Assembly: GCA_030616775.1 (NCBI GenBank)
Contig: JAUWWQ010000039.1
Location: forward strand, 1-40,453
Direction of reading: 5' to 3'
DNA from: Planctomycetota bacterium
GTDB lineage: Bacteria > Planctomycetota > Phycisphaerae > UBA1845
Length of the DNA: 40,453 nt
Position numbers and translations under genes: made by a program. Below the pieces are notes generated by a model that did no database searches, had not been told where the DNA came from, and worked only from the letters and a program-made list of their open reading frames with translations. Numbering within the stretch: position 1 is the stretch's first letter; each line of letters begins with the position of its first letter. Shown piece by piece: positions 1 through 9,310 of the stretch.

Positions 1-997
<997 letters not shown>

Positions 998-1014
998 AAG
1001 TTCGTATCCGAGTA

Positions 1015-1038
1015 CCCCGGTCTATACAAAGACCGGGG
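1015..1038 (-). other. Perfect hairpin in the 16S leader
   Basis: An 8-bp perfect stem (CCCCGGTC / GACCGGGG) with an 8-base A/T-rich loop lies about 20 bases upstream of the mature 16S 5' end. It sits inside the transcribed leader predicted from the promoter at 1239-1266. It may be part of the rRNA processing stem, whose other half would normally lie 3' of the 16S gene, or an independent leader hairpin. It has no T-run, so a terminator is unlikely. Confidence 0.5.
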
Positions 1039-1194
1039 CGCCAGATTCGACTAAGGACTCTCATTCGTAGCGCCCGTGAGAATGAAAGCCGCCAGTCCCT
1101 TAGTAGGAACCGGCCACACCATTTAGGTTCCGCGCAGCCCTCACAGACACGGCGGCGCCGAACCTCACATCCTCACGACGACAAACCTGTTCAC

Positions 1195-1207
1195 TTGTCA
1201 AAGAGCA
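1195..1207 (-). promoter_or_regulatory. boxA-type antitermination signal of the rRNA leader
   Basis: The minus strand reads TGCTCTTTGACAA here, one base different from the E. coli rrn boxA core TGCTCTTTAACAA. It lies in the predicted 16S leader, about 25-30 bases after the predicted transcription start and about 200 bases before the mature 16S end. In other bacteria boxA recruits NusB/NusE to prevent premature termination of rRNA transcription. The match and the position together make the call; function is inferred. Confidence 0.7.
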
Positions 1208-1238
1208 TGTCGCCGCACAACTCAGCGGCTAACCCTGC

Positions 1239-1266
1239 ATAGTACCAATAACTTCCCAACTGTCAA
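1239..1266 (-). promoter_or_regulatory. Sigma70-type rRNA promoter
   Basis: On the minus strand TTGACA (1266-1261) is followed by a 16-base spacer and TACTAT (1244-1239), close to the housekeeping consensus. Transcription would start near 1231, giving a leader of about 235 bases that contains the boxA and the leader hairpin. A second, weaker minus-strand TATAAT lies farther upstream at 1337-1332 without a good -35 box. It could be a second rRNA promoter or chance. Confidence 0.65.
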
Positions 1267-1420
1267 CCCTAAACATCGAACCATCGCCCCTCGTTCTTCA
1301 AAGCGTATTTATCAAATAAGCCTGTGCTGCAATTATATCAGTCGCACACGTTAGACCCTACCGCGTCCACGTTCCGACGGTCCTTAATACCATGTTTCAC
1401 AAGTAATATGACTACGCTGT

Positions 1421-1474
1421 GCCGAGAATCCTTTCTCGGCACCTGCCAGAGGACCGAGAAGGGATTCTCGGTCC
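1421..1474. other. Tandem related hairpins between the rRNA and MFS genes
   Basis: Two adjacent perfect inverted repeats share the arm CCGAGA/TCTCGG: 1421-1440 (7-bp stem, 6-base loop) and 1451-1474 (9-bp stem, 6-base loop). A T-run follows on the plus strand at 1491-1496, 16 bases after the second stem and directly after a weak GCGA/TCGC stem. They lie in the divergent region upstream of both the 16S gene and the MFS gene. A terminator role is possible, but no plus-strand gene lies upstream. They may instead be copies of a small palindromic repeat element. Confidence 0.45.
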
Positions 1475-1633
1475 AGCGATGATAGTCGCGTTTTTTATGA
1501 AACACGATACTAGCTCGTTCACATCGAGCGAGCGGACAACGTCGGACAGTGTCGATACCCCTGATGGAGCGGACCTTGCTGGTTGGTAATATGCTGCCTT
1601 GGACGCGGTCCTGCCTCCTTTTTGGAATCCGCC

Positions 1634-2905
1634 ATGCAGCGATCCCCGCTTCGCATCATACTCTTTGTCGCATTCGTCGACCTGGCTGCGTTCGGACTGA
1701 TCATTCCACTTCAGGCCAATTACGCAGATCGGCTCGGGGCCAGCGGGCTTACGTTCGGCCTGCTGGTGGGTATCTACGCCCTGATGCAATTCGTGTTCAA
1801 CCCGATCCTCGGTCGATGGTCGGACCGAATCGGGCGCAGACCCGTGTTGATTGCCAGCGTCGCCGGAAGTGTTGCGAGCCATGCACTGCTTGGTGTGGCA
1901 GACCTTGCCGGTTCGCTGCCCCTGCTGTTCGTGGCGCGCACGTTGGACGGTATCACCGGTGCCAACGTGGCGACAGCTCAGGCTTATATCGCCGACGTCA
2001 CCACTTCGGAGAACCGGGCCAAGGGAATGGGTCTGTTCGGCGCAGCCTTTGGATTCGGCTTTGTCGCCGGGCCGGCACTCGGCGCAGCCCTGGCTTTCGT
2101 GGGCGGGCATATCAGCGGAGAGAGATACGGGACTGCCTGGCCGGCTTTCGGCGCCGCGGCGATTGCCGCCATGGCGCTATTTCTGGTTTGGCGTTTTCTG
2201 CCGGAATCACGGAAACCAGGTGTTGTTACCGAAGAGCGAGTCACCCTGCTGACGTTTGGCAGAGTCCGAACCGCCTTCAGCCATCCGAGGCTTCGCGAAC
2301 TGTTCGTCGCCGTCTTCTGGGCAACCTTCGCCTTTGTCCTCCTCGAGGTCTCTCTAGTCTATCTGTGCGTACATCGCTTTAGGTTGACCGAGGGAGGTAC
2401 CGGTCTGCTGTACGCCTACTTCGGCGTGATGATGGTCGTGGTTCAGGGTGGACTTGTCGGCCGGCTGGTTCGCCGATTCGGCGAACCAAGGTTGCTCGCG
2501 ACGGCCCCGTTCATCACAGCGGCGGGTTTTGTCTTGATCTCAGGCGTACCTATGGTAAGTGGCCTGGGTGCAGCGTGGTTGTTGCTGATCATTGGTTGTA
2601 TGCCCACCGCCTTGGGGCATGGCCTGACCGGTCCAAACCTAAGCGCGCTTATCTCCCGGCAGGCGGACAGCGGAAGGCAGGGTGTCACCCTTGGCTTATC
2701 CCAGGGGGTTGGATCGCTGGCCCGGGCGGTGGCTCCGCCGGTGGGTGGTTACCTCTTCGACGTGGGTCCCTCATGGCCATATTGGGTTGGGGCGGTGCTG
2801 TTCGTCGGGATCGGCGGCTTCGCGGTTCGGATTTGCTCCGCCCAGGAACGGGCAGTTCAGGCACAGCGGCGGCGGGACGCGGCGTTGACGCACGAACCGA
2901 CCTAA
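1634..2905 (+). CDS. MFS drug efflux transporter, TetA/DHA1-like
   Basis: A 423-residue inner-membrane transporter of the major facilitator superfamily, with about 12 hydrophobic segments, the usual size for a 12-helix DHA1 antiporter. The loop after helix 2 has the family signature GRWSDRIGRRP (motif A). Near helix 5, GFGFVAGPALGA is a motif C-like antiporter signature. These features resemble tetracycline/multidrug proton antiporters, which export small molecules using the proton gradient; the substrate here is unknown. An upstream in-frame ATG at 1583 would add 17 residues without transporter character. I chose 1634 because the first helix starts just after it and a GGA lies upstream. No tetR-like regulator is adjacent. 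It is transcribed away from the rRNA gene, and a plus-strand glycosyltransferase follows 71 bases later. Confidence 0.88.
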   Translation: MQRSPLRIILFVAFVDLAAFGLIIPLQANYADRLGASGLTFGLLVGIYALMQFVFNPILGRWSDRIGRRPVLIASVAGSVASHALLGVADLAGSLPLLFVARTLDGITGANVATAQAYIADVTTSENRAKGMGLFGAAFGFGFVAGPALGAALAFVGGHISGERYGTAWPAFGAAAIAAMALFLVWRFLPESRKPGVVTEERVTLLTFGRVRTAFSHPRLRELFVAVFWATFAFVLLEVSLVYLCVHRFRLTEGGTGLLYAYFGVMMVVVQGGLVGRLVRRFGEPRLLATAPFITAAGFVLISGVPMVSGLGAAWLLLIIGCMPTALGHGLTGPNLSALISRQADSGRQGVTLGLSQGVGSLARAVAPPVGGYLFDVGPSWPYWVGAVLFVGIGGFAVRICSAQERAVQAQRRRDAALTHEPT

Positions 2906-2976
2906 TGCCACACCTGTGGAGGTCCTGCGCAACGTGTGGGCTACGGCACTTCCCCCAGACTGGTGATTCCTAGATC

Positions 2977-4530
2977 ATGGTGAGTATGCCCAAGAACGCG
3001 GAATCACAGGATCGGGGGATATTCTCTTCCCGGGTCATTTATGTCACCCTGCTGATCCTCATCGTGCTGCTCAGTGTCTACTTTCGTTTTGAAGGGCTGG
3101 GTGTCCGTTCGCTGTGGCGGGACGAGCTGTGCACGTGGCACGTGTCACGGATGGGTTTGTGGGAGAGCCTGCGCTGGGGCCCTGAACTTACCAAGCCGCC
3201 ACTCTATCAATTTGCCCTGCGCTTGCTGACGCGCGATCCGCACCCCTCTGAAGCGATGCTACGCTTCCCCGCGGCGGCTTGCGGTGTGTTGACCGTCCTG
3301 GTGGGCTGGTGGCTTGGAAAGCTGGGAGGCAGCCGGAGGGTCGGAGTGGCTCTGGCAAGCTTATTTGCCTGCAATGGGCTACAGATCTACTACAGTCAGG
3401 AGGGCAGGCCCTACAGCATGCTCCTTCTGGGGTGCACACTGTCCACGGGACTCTGGTATTGCCTGGTCACCAAAGGTCGATGGCGCTACTTTCTCGCGTA
3501 CATCGCCGTCGCGGTGCTGACGCTCCACGCGCACTACTTAGCGGTTCTGGCCATCGCCGGCCAGGCGGCATGGTGGATGGTTGTGTGCTGGCTTCGCCCA
3601 ACGGGTCGACGTAGCCTTTTGCCCCTGGTGGCGCTGGCCGCAACGGGCCTTCTCTGTTCCGGCGTCGTAGTTCGCTATCTTTATTTCCGCTCGTCGATGT
3701 TCCAGGGTCTAAGCTGGATCGAGCCTCCTACCTGGCAAAGCACCGTTGAGGTGTTGGGACGGTTGGCCTTTGGATGGGAATGGATATTCTTCGTGCTCGC
3801 CCCGGCGTCCGTGCTCTGGGTGACGGGTGCCTTTGGGCTGTCACTTCCTGGGATGTCGCGTTCGGGCGGAGCGTTGTTCGCCGGGCGGAACGACCTCTGT
3901 GGTCTGCTGCTGGCTTGTTTTGCCTGCGGATGGTTCGGACTGCTGGTGATCTCGTGGGTCGCGCATCCAGCCGTGACCGCCCGGTATGCGCTGCCAGCCG
4001 GTGCCCCGGCGATGCTGATCCCATTGATCATGGCGTACCGTCTGGACCGCCGTGCCCCCCTGATTCTCATGATGGTCTTCGTGCTTGTTACGGCGCCGGA
4101 CTCGATCTCGCGCGGGTACGCGATGTTGCATCCACCGCAGTGGCGGACCGACCCGGGGCTGCGCGAACTGGCTGCGTATCTGCAGGAAAACGTCGATCCG
4201 GAAACAGAGGCCGCAGTCCTGACCCTCGACGCCGGCGTTTATCCCGGCTGGGAAGATTCCGAGCGACTGATCTTTGACTATTACCCCATCAACGGCGTTC
4301 CCGTCGAGGAGTTGCGTTTGGCAGCCGACAACGTCACGGCTAAGAACGACATCTTGAAAGACCCTCGCGGGTTGTATCTGATCGTGCTGTGGGCCGATCC
4401 CTTCCCCATTCTGGAAGCCGCGGGCCGCCAGCCCGTTCCATTCCAGATCAACGGCCTATCGTATTCACGGCTTCTGTTTACGCCTTATCGTCTGGTCCGC
4501 GTCGCGCCACTATCACAGGAAGCGCAGTAA
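2977..4530 (+). CDS. GT-C membrane glycosyltransferase (PMT/ArnT, family 39-like)
   Basis: A 517-residue multi-pass membrane protein of the GT-C fold. The first transmembrane segment (about residues 20-37) is followed by an extracytoplasmic loop with LWRDELCTW. Its Asp-Glu pair (about residues 49-50) is the usual acidic catalytic motif of PMT/ArnT-type enzymes that transfer sugars from polyprenyl-phosphate donors. A PPLY motif (about 74-77) and QEGRPYSML (about 140) are also typical. About 8-10 further hydrophobic helices follow, then a soluble C-terminal region of about 130 residues. The start is one of two close in-frame ATGs, 2977 or 2986. The acceptor cannot be told from sequence; surface glycan or protein glycosylation is possible. 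Co-transcription with the MFS gene is possible given the 71-base gap. Confidence 0.82.
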   Translation: MVSMPKNAESQDRGIFSSRVIYVTLLILIVLLSVYFRFEGLGVRSLWRDELCTWHVSRMGLWESLRWGPELTKPPLYQFALRLLTRDPHPSEAMLRFPAAACGVLTVLVGWWLGKLGGSRRVGVALASLFACNGLQIYYSQEGRPYSMLLLGCTLSTGLWYCLVTKGRWRYFLAYIAVAVLTLHAHYLAVLAIAGQAAWWMVVCWLRPTGRRSLLPLVALAATGLLCSGVVVRYLYFRSSMFQGLSWIEPPTWQSTVEVLGRLAFGWEWIFFVLAPASVLWVTGAFGLSLPGMSRSGGALFAGRNDLCGLLLACFACGWFGLLVISWVAHPAVTARYALPAGAPAMLIPLIMAYRLDRRAPLILMMVFVLVTAPDSISRGYAMLHPPQWRTDPGLRELAAYLQENVDPETEAAVLTLDAGVYPGWEDSERLIFDYYPINGVPVEELRLAADNVTAKNDILKDPRGLYLIVLWADPFPILEAAGRQPVPFQINGLSYSRLLFTPYRLVRVAPLSQEAQ

Positions 4531-4692
4531 ACTCACCGCTACCCGCATTACCCCCAGCCGCGTTGCGGATTTTGCTTACTTTTTTGTCTGTGTTGTACTG
4601 GCGCTAAAAGAAACTATACGTGCAAACTGCGCCTACTGAGCGAAACAGCCGGAGAGAGGGATTTGGCCGGCGGCGGGCACGCGAGCGGTAGC

Positions 4693-4711
4693 GGTAGGTC
4701 ATTGACCCACC
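4693..4711. repeat. Small dispersed inverted repeat, copy 1
   Basis: GGTAGGTC, a 3-base loop and GACCCACC form an inverted repeat with one G-T-type mismatch. A near-identical copy lies at 39204-39222, about 34 kb away. Both are intergenic and followed by a T-rich stretch. This looks like a REP-like palindromic element. A weak terminator for the glycosyltransferase ending at 4530 is possible but distant. Confidence 0.45.
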
Positions 4712-4790
4712 TTTCTGCTGTCACCCTCCAGTGGCGCTGAAACTCATCCTGGGCGTATACGGGGCGTTTTCACATTTTCACATTCTTGTC

Positions 4791-4819
4791 TTGCAATTCC
4801 AGGAAGGCTCGGTTATAAG
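4791..4819 (+). promoter_or_regulatory. Sigma70-like promoter for the surface-protein operon
   Basis: TTGCAA (4791-4796), a 17-base spacer and TATAAG (4814-4819) make a good housekeeping-type promoter. It points toward the gene starting at 5136 and would give an unusually long, structured leader of about 310 bases. Only sequence match and orientation support this. Confidence 0.5.
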
Positions 4820-4934
4820 ATTCCCAGCTTATCGGGCCTGTACCGGTAGAGGGGACCGGGTGACAGTATTGTGTCCCTCGCATCACAAGTGTTGCGTCAT
4901 AGTCGAAACTGCGGGATGACCGTAGGTGGCATGG

Positions 4935-5060
4935 GTCCCGACGCCTGTCTCCCGATGCGTCTTCGTCCCGGATCGCCGGGGTACATCGGGACACATCGGG
5001 GTACGTCGGGATTTGCCCGTGCTCACCCCGGTCCCGACACGGGCAAGCTGACGCTTGCCC
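4935..5060 (+). other. Self-complementary leader segment upstream of the 912-residue surface protein
   Basis: The segment contains GTCCCGAC at 4935-4942 and 5031-5038, its complement GTCGGGA at 5005-5011, and three tandem variants of ACATCGGG at about 4983-5010. Two competing hairpins follow: GCCCGTG/CACGGGC (5015-5021 with 5038-5044) and GGGCAAG/CTTGCCC (5041-5047 with 5054-5060). The last two share bases 5041-5044, so only one can form at a time. No T-run follows. It could be a regulatory leader or accumulated palindromic repeats. I recognise no known riboswitch in it. Confidence 0.4.
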
Positions 5061-5135
5061 ATGCCACTCGCCCGCAGACGTTCAGCTTTTGGTTTCGAGT
5101 CGTATCGTTCACAACTTTTAACAAGGAGAAGAACC

Positions 5136-7874
5136 ATGTACGCGACAAGAGCATTTGGATTGGTGCTTGCTGCCGGCCTGTTGGTATCCACAGGCCCAGC
5201 AAGCGGACAGACCCCGTTGGGCACCGCGTTTACGTATCAGGGGCGACTTACATGGGACGGCGAGGCCGTCAGTGGCCCCTGCGACTTTCAGTTCAGTCTG
5301 TGGGACGAACCCTCGGACGGGAACCAGATGCCTGTGACGGTGACGCTTGAGGTTGAGGAACTGCCCGGTGGTCTGTTCACGGTGCAGTTGGATTTCGGGG
5401 AGAACGTGTTCCAAGGCAACGCCCGTTGGCTGGAGATGAGCGTCTGTTGCCCGTCACCCTGCACACCAGAAGTGTTGTCACCGCGTCAGGAGCTAACGCC
5501 CGCGCCTCACGCATTGGCGTTACCCGGTCTACGGACGCAACAGAATATGATCAGTCCGAATCTGCTTGGCGGGTATGCCGGAAACGTCATCAATGACACT
5601 GTCGTCGGTGGGACGATCAGTGGTGGCGGGGCAAGTGAGGCTGACCCTGCTGCGGGCACGTGCGATGCTGATCCCTCCATCCTGTGCCAGGACGACGAGG
5701 ACTGCGTCATCAACAACGGACGCTGTGTGTCAGAGATCATTGGCGGCAGGTGCAGCGACGACCCAGCCATATTCTGTCTTACCGATGAGGATTGTGTAGC
5801 CGGCACATGCCAGCCCGATGCGAGCGTCGGGACGTGCAGTGAGACGTTCGAGACCTGGTGTGATGAGGATGGCGATTGTCCTGCTGAGGAAATCTGTGTA
5901 CCGGGCCAAATCCCCGGCACGTGCAGCGACGACCCTGCCATTGCGTGCTTGACAGACGTCGATTGTCCAAGCGGCACATGTGAAGAGCCCCAGGTTCCAG
6001 GTACTTGCGCCGACGACCCCCTAATCGTCTGTCTCGTCGATGACGACTGCGTGATTGACAACGGCCCTTGCAACCCTAATGCCGACGTCGGCCGGTGCGG
6101 CGGAGACCCTGGCACGTTATGTCTGACGGACGACGATTGCGTCCTTGATGAGGGGCCCTGCGTGCCGGACGAGAACCTCGGCGTCTGCCTGGAGGACCCC
6201 TTTGTGTACTGTGATCTGATTCCGGACAGCTGTCCCCCAGAGATCGGACCCTGCGTAGTTGTTCCGCCGTGGATCGGGAGGTGCAGCCAGAATCCCGAGA
6301 TCATCTGTTGGGATGATAGCGACTGTCTCACCCGCGACACTGGGACCTGCGAACCGTTTGCCACTACAAACGTCGTGGTCGCCGACCATGGGAGTGTTGG
6401 CGGGGGAATGGGGAATACAGCCGGCGGCGAGGAGCTTGGAACACCCCCCGGCGCTTACGCGACCGTTGGCGGCGGCCGGGACAACACGGCCAGCGGCAAG
6501 TACAGCACGGTCAGCGGAGGGAGAAGCAACACGGCCAGCGGGAAATACAGCGCTATCGGTGGTGGCTACAGTAACGAGGCCAAGAGCTACGCTGCTACCA
6601 TCGCTGGAGGTTATGACAGCGAGGTCGCGGGGACATACGGCACCGTTGGCGGCGGCCGCGAGAATAAGGCCAGCGGCGACTACAGCACGGTCAGTGGAGG
6701 GGAGCGCAACAAGGCCAGCAAACACTCCGCCACCGTTGGCGGTGGCCGGTACAACACGGCCAGCGGGGACGAAAGCACGGTCGGCGGAGGAGCTAGTAAC
6801 GTTGTCGGGGCTTACGACGGGGGCGCGATCCTCGGAGGATACTCCAACAGCGTTTTCGGCTACTGGAGCACGGTCGGGGGGGGCTGGGACAACGGCGTTG
6901 ACGACCACTACAGCGCCATTCTCGGAGGAGAGTCCAACAGCGTTTTCGGCCACCACAGCACGGTCGGGGGGGGACGGGACAACGGCGTTGACGACTACTA
7001 CAGCGCCATTCTCGGAGGATACTCCAACAACGTTGACGCCGAGTACAGCGCGATCCTCGGAGGACTCTACAACTACGTTGACGGCGACTACAGCGCGATC
7101 CTCGGAGGAGGCTTCAACGGCGTTTCCGGCGAGCACAGCGCCATCGTCGGAGGAGCCGGCAGCAGCAACTCCGGCGACCATTCGGTCGTGGTCGGGGGCT
7201 CTGGAAATAGCATCAGCGCATCCGCTGACTACTCCATGGCCTTCGGAAACAACGTGGGCGTGACCAGCAGCTACAGGGTCGCTCTGTTCAGTGATGACTA
7301 TCCTGGCTGCCTTGGGATCAACCGCGACTCGACGATCAACCGCCGCATTCATGTTGGGACGAATACCAGCAATGGCAACGGAGCGTATCTTACCAACGGC
7401 GGCGTGTGGACGGATGGTAGCAGCCGCGAGTGCAAGACAAACTTCCAGACCCTCGAACGCAAGGACCTGATGAGTCGAATCCGCGGTCTGCCCGTCGAGG
7501 CCTGGGAGTACGAAGGCACCGGTGAAAGGCATATTTTCCCTTGTGCCGAGGACTTCCAGGACTCCTTCGACGTCGGAGTGCTGAAGGAGGACGGCACACG
7601 GGAACGCCAGTATCTGGCTGCGATGGATGTCGCCGGAGTGGCCCTGGCTGGGGTCAAGGCCCTCGACGAAATGATCAAGGAGAAAGATGCCCGGATTGCG
7701 GAACTCGAGGCGCGCCTCGCCGCGTTGGAGCGGGCGGTCGGACTGGATGATCACCGTGCGCGGGGCGCGGACTCGGCAGGGCTTGGCGGGGCGACGATCA
7801 CCGCCGCCCTGGCGCTTTTGGGACTGACCGGCTTCATTATGCGCGCCCATTCAAGGCGGGGAGGTGTACGATGA
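5136..7874 (+). CDS. Surface protein: Cys-rich repeats, YadA-like head, S74-type chaperone end
   Basis: A 912-residue probably exported protein. It opens with a signal peptide (about 1-24, ending near ASG), then a beta-rich module with FTYQGRLTWDG and RWLEMSV. Residues of about 165-400 hold about ten cysteine-rich units of the type GTCSDDPAIFCLTDEDC. Next comes a run of 14-16-residue units (GGGRDNTASGKYSTVSG and variants, about 415-695), the pattern of YadA-type trimeric adhesin heads. The C-terminal part (SSRECKTNFQTL, then VEAWEYEG) resembles the self-cleaving intramolecular chaperone of phage tail spikes (peptidase S74). A coiled coil (about 848-868) and a terminal hydrophobic helix with an Arg-rich tail follow. 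The start at 5136 has AAGGAG seven bases upstream; the in-frame codon at 5055 would bury the signal peptide. It is the first gene of an operon and its TGA overlaps the next ATG. A trimeric adhesin is inferred. Confidence 0.82.
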   Translation: MYATRAFGLVLAAGLLVSTGPASGQTPLGTAFTYQGRLTWDGEAVSGPCDFQFSLWDEPSDGNQMPVTVTLEVEELPGGLFTVQLDFGENVFQGNARWLEMSVCCPSPCTPEVLSPRQELTPAPHALALPGLRTQQNMISPNLLGGYAGNVINDTVVGGTISGGGASEADPAAGTCDADPSILCQDDEDCVINNGRCVSEIIGGRCSDDPAIFCLTDEDCVAGTCQPDASVGTCSETFETWCDEDGDCPAEEICVPGQIPGTCSDDPAIACLTDVDCPSGTCEEPQVPGTCADDPLIVCLVDDDCVIDNGPCNPNADVGRCGGDPGTLCLTDDDCVLDEGPCVPDENLGVCLEDPFVYCDLIPDSCPPEIGPCVVVPPWIGRCSQNPEIICWDDSDCLTRDTGTCEPFATTNVVVADHGSVGGGMGNTAGGEELGTPPGAYATVGGGRDNTASGKYSTVSGGRSNTASGKYSAIGGGYSNEAKSYAATIAGGYDSEVAGTYGTVGGGRENKASGDYSTVSGGERNKASKHSATVGGGRYNTASGDESTVGGGASNVVGAYDGGAILGGYSNSVFGYWSTVGGGWDNGVDDHYSAILGGESNSVFGHHSTVGGGRDNGVDDYYSAILGGYSNNVDAEYSAILGGLYNYVDGDYSAILGGGFNGVSGEHSAIVGGAGSSNSGDHSVVVGGSGNSISASADYSMAFGNNVGVTSSYRVALFSDDYPGCLGINRDSTINRRIHVGTNTSNGNGAYLTNGGVWTDGSSRECKTNFQTLERKDLMSRIRGLPVEAWEYEGTGERHIFPCAEDFQDSFDVGVLKEDGTRERQYLAAMDVAGVALAGVKALDEMIKEKDARIAELEARLAALERAVGLDDHRARGADSAGLGGATITAALALLGLTGFIMRAHSRRGGVR
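6843..7022 (+). repeat. Two tandem 90-bp direct repeats in the YadA-like head
   Basis: The 90-base unit starting TCCAACAGCGTTTTCGGC at 6843 recurs at 6933 with only a few differences, and a degenerate third start follows at 7023. Each unit codes for 30 residues, or two head repeats. The high DNA identity suggests recent duplication within the coding repeat, which would change head length in steps of two coils. Confidence 0.75.
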
Positions 7875-8932
7875 AACGCAGGCAACGTGAGAGATTGGCG
7901 TCGGGCAATGCCGGACCTACGCGGCTAACGATAGTCGCCGCGCTGCTGGGTGCTGTAGTGGCAGCTACCGGCTACGTGGTCGCACCGGTCCGCACACTGG
8001 CAATCGGGCACGCCGTTGCTGGGGGACGCGGCAGCGTGCGGTCCGCGGTGCTGCTCGCGACGGCTGGCCGAGCGGCCGGAGAGTATCAGGTGCCTTGGTA
8101 CACCATTGACGGTGGCGGTGTCATGTTCGCTACGGGTGGGGGTTACGAGGTCGGCGGCACGATCGGCCAGCCGGATGCCGGGACGCTCAGTGGTGGCGGC
8201 TACGCGGTCAACGGTGGGTTCTGGTCCTTCGGACCGGCCTGTGCCATAGCCGATCCGCCGACCAAGCCTCCGGGAGAGGCGGGTTATGACAAGGTTCGTT
8301 ATATCTCGATGGAGCCGGGCAATCCGGGGCAGCAGACCGCTTTGCGAGTGACCCTTACCACTTTGCCCCCGCCGTTTAGCGGATTGAACGACACCAAGTG
8401 TTGGGTCAGTGAGCCGCAGCAAGTCAGTGAGAACTCCGGCAATGTTGACCCGATACCAGACTGGCCAAACTTCATGAGCGCCAACCTGCAGGGTAGCCCA
8501 CACTGCATGAATTGGAGCACGGTGGGGATTCTTCACGTGACCGATGACGACATCATCCCCAGCGCCGTCTACGAGGTGCAGGCTATTGACTGTGAATGCG
8601 ATTTCGAGAACGAGGCCAACTACTCGGCACCGCTTACGATAACCACAAGCAAGTGGGGCGATCTGGTGGGGCATTGCGCGGTCATTCCGTGCACGCCACC
8701 TGAGGGAGTCGTGAACATGGCCACCGATGTCACGGCGTGCCTGGACAAGTTCAGGAACTTGGCGGGCGCGGTGCTAAAGTCCAGGGCGGACATCGAGCCC
8801 AACTTCCCGGACTGGCTGATCAACATTTCAGACGTGGCGTACGTCCTGGATGCGTTCCGCGGGTTCGCCTATCCGCCTGCGCAAACGCCTCCGGCAACCG
8901 CCTGGCCCACCGGACCCGACGGATGCCCGTAA
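7871..8932 (+). CDS. Secreted protein with planctomycete-type GGGY module and dockerin-like C-terminal module
   Basis: A 353-residue probably exported protein of unknown function. The N-terminus has a long basic region followed by a hydrophobic segment (about 20-40), fitting a signal peptide or anchor. Next comes a Gly-rich module (WYTIDGGGVMFATGGGY, then EVGGTIGQPDAG, about residues 75-115), a type I associate with planctomycete secretomes. The C-terminal 220 residues match the end of the protease gene finishing at 14506. They comprise a beta-rich part (RVTLTTLPPPF, SENSG, HVTDDDIIP) and a final part with two Asp-containing segments (VVNMATDVTACLDKFRN; INISDVAYVLDAFRG), like a degenerate dockerin pair. 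The start overlaps the upstream stop (ATGA) and GGAGG lies six bases before it, so translation is probably coupled to the 912-residue protein. Confidence 0.8.
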   Translation: MKRRQRERLASGNAGPTRLTIVAALLGAVVAATGYVVAPVRTLAIGHAVAGGRGSVRSAVLLATAGRAAGEYQVPWYTIDGGGVMFATGGGYEVGGTIGQPDAGTLSGGGYAVNGGFWSFGPACAIADPPTKPPGEAGYDKVRYISMEPGNPGQQTALRVTLTTLPPPFSGLNDTKCWVSEPQQVSENSGNVDPIPDWPNFMSANLQGSPHCMNWSTVGILHVTDDDIIPSAVYEVQAIDCECDFENEANYSAPLTITTSKWGDLVGHCAVIPCTPPEGVVNMATDVTACLDKFRNLAGAVLKSRADIEPNFPDWLINISDVAYVLDAFRGFAYPPAQTPPATAWPTGPDGCP

Positions 8933-8985
8933 CCGGGTGTAGCTCGACGTAGACATACCGAAGGAAGGGCGGGCTTGGCCGCAAG
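8621..8985 (+). repeat. Duplicated C-terminal module plus 3' flank, copy 1
   Basis: About 365 bases match 14198-14559 at roughly 90% identity or better by eye. The match includes 53 bases after the stop codon and differs by one codon of length. It ends abruptly at GGCCGCAAG in the loop and descending arm of the terminator hairpin. Upstream of 8621 the two genes remain related only at a lower, protein-like level. Confidence 0.85.
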
Positions 8986-8990
8986 CCCGC
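8969..8990 (+). terminator. Terminator-like hairpin after the 353-residue gene
   Basis: GCGGGCTT, a 6-base loop and AAGCCCGC form a perfect 8-bp stem 37 bases after the stop codon at 8932. No clear T-run follows, so termination may be inefficient or factor-dependent, or the hairpin may protect the mRNA 3' end. In the second copy of this flank (14550 region) the descending arm is lost. Confidence 0.5.
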
Positions 8991-9310
8991 CGCATAAACG
9001 GTCATGCACCATTCCGGCAGGTGGTCTCCGTCTTGTTCGCGGGCCGGCGACAGCGATAAAGCGGGCACCGATTCGACTCCATGACGCCGCGGCTCCCGAC
9101 TCGCGACCCTTTGTGCCACAAGGACTTAGCGAAAGCCTGTTGCTCCGAGGGTCGAAAGCCATCGCTCGCTATCCCGGATGAACCTAGTTTTTTTCTTTTT
9201 CCTGCAGGTCAAGCCTGGACTGCTGGACCCCCAATGTGTTACAATGGCCTCAACACTGTGGGGTAGTGTTACAGCTCCTTCGGGAGCGGCTTCTGCAAAA
9301 GGGGGATATC
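8991..9310 (+). promoter_or_regulatory. Intergenic region with candidate promoter and 5'-UTR hairpins for the protease
   Basis: I see no gene here. A T-rich tract lies at 9187-9200. A candidate promoter is TGGACT (9216-9221), an 18-base spacer and TACAAT (9240-9245), giving a start near 9252. Two small hairpins follow at once: AACACT/AGTGTT (9252-9270) and GCTCC-TTCG-GGAGC (9274-9287), the latter with a stable TTCG tetraloop. A Shine-Dalgarno AGGGGG then lies before ATG 9311. A 5'-end hairpin of this kind could stabilise the mRNA; this is inference. Confidence 0.45.

Noticed and set aside
1583-1633. Earlier start for the MFS gene
   Set aside because: The extra 17 residues are not transporter-like, and the later ATG directly precedes the first helix.
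4531-5135. tRNA or small gene in the gap after the GT-C gene
   Set aside because: No cloverleaf with a T-arm motif or plausible start with ribosome binding site was seen; the gap is better explained as promoter and leader.
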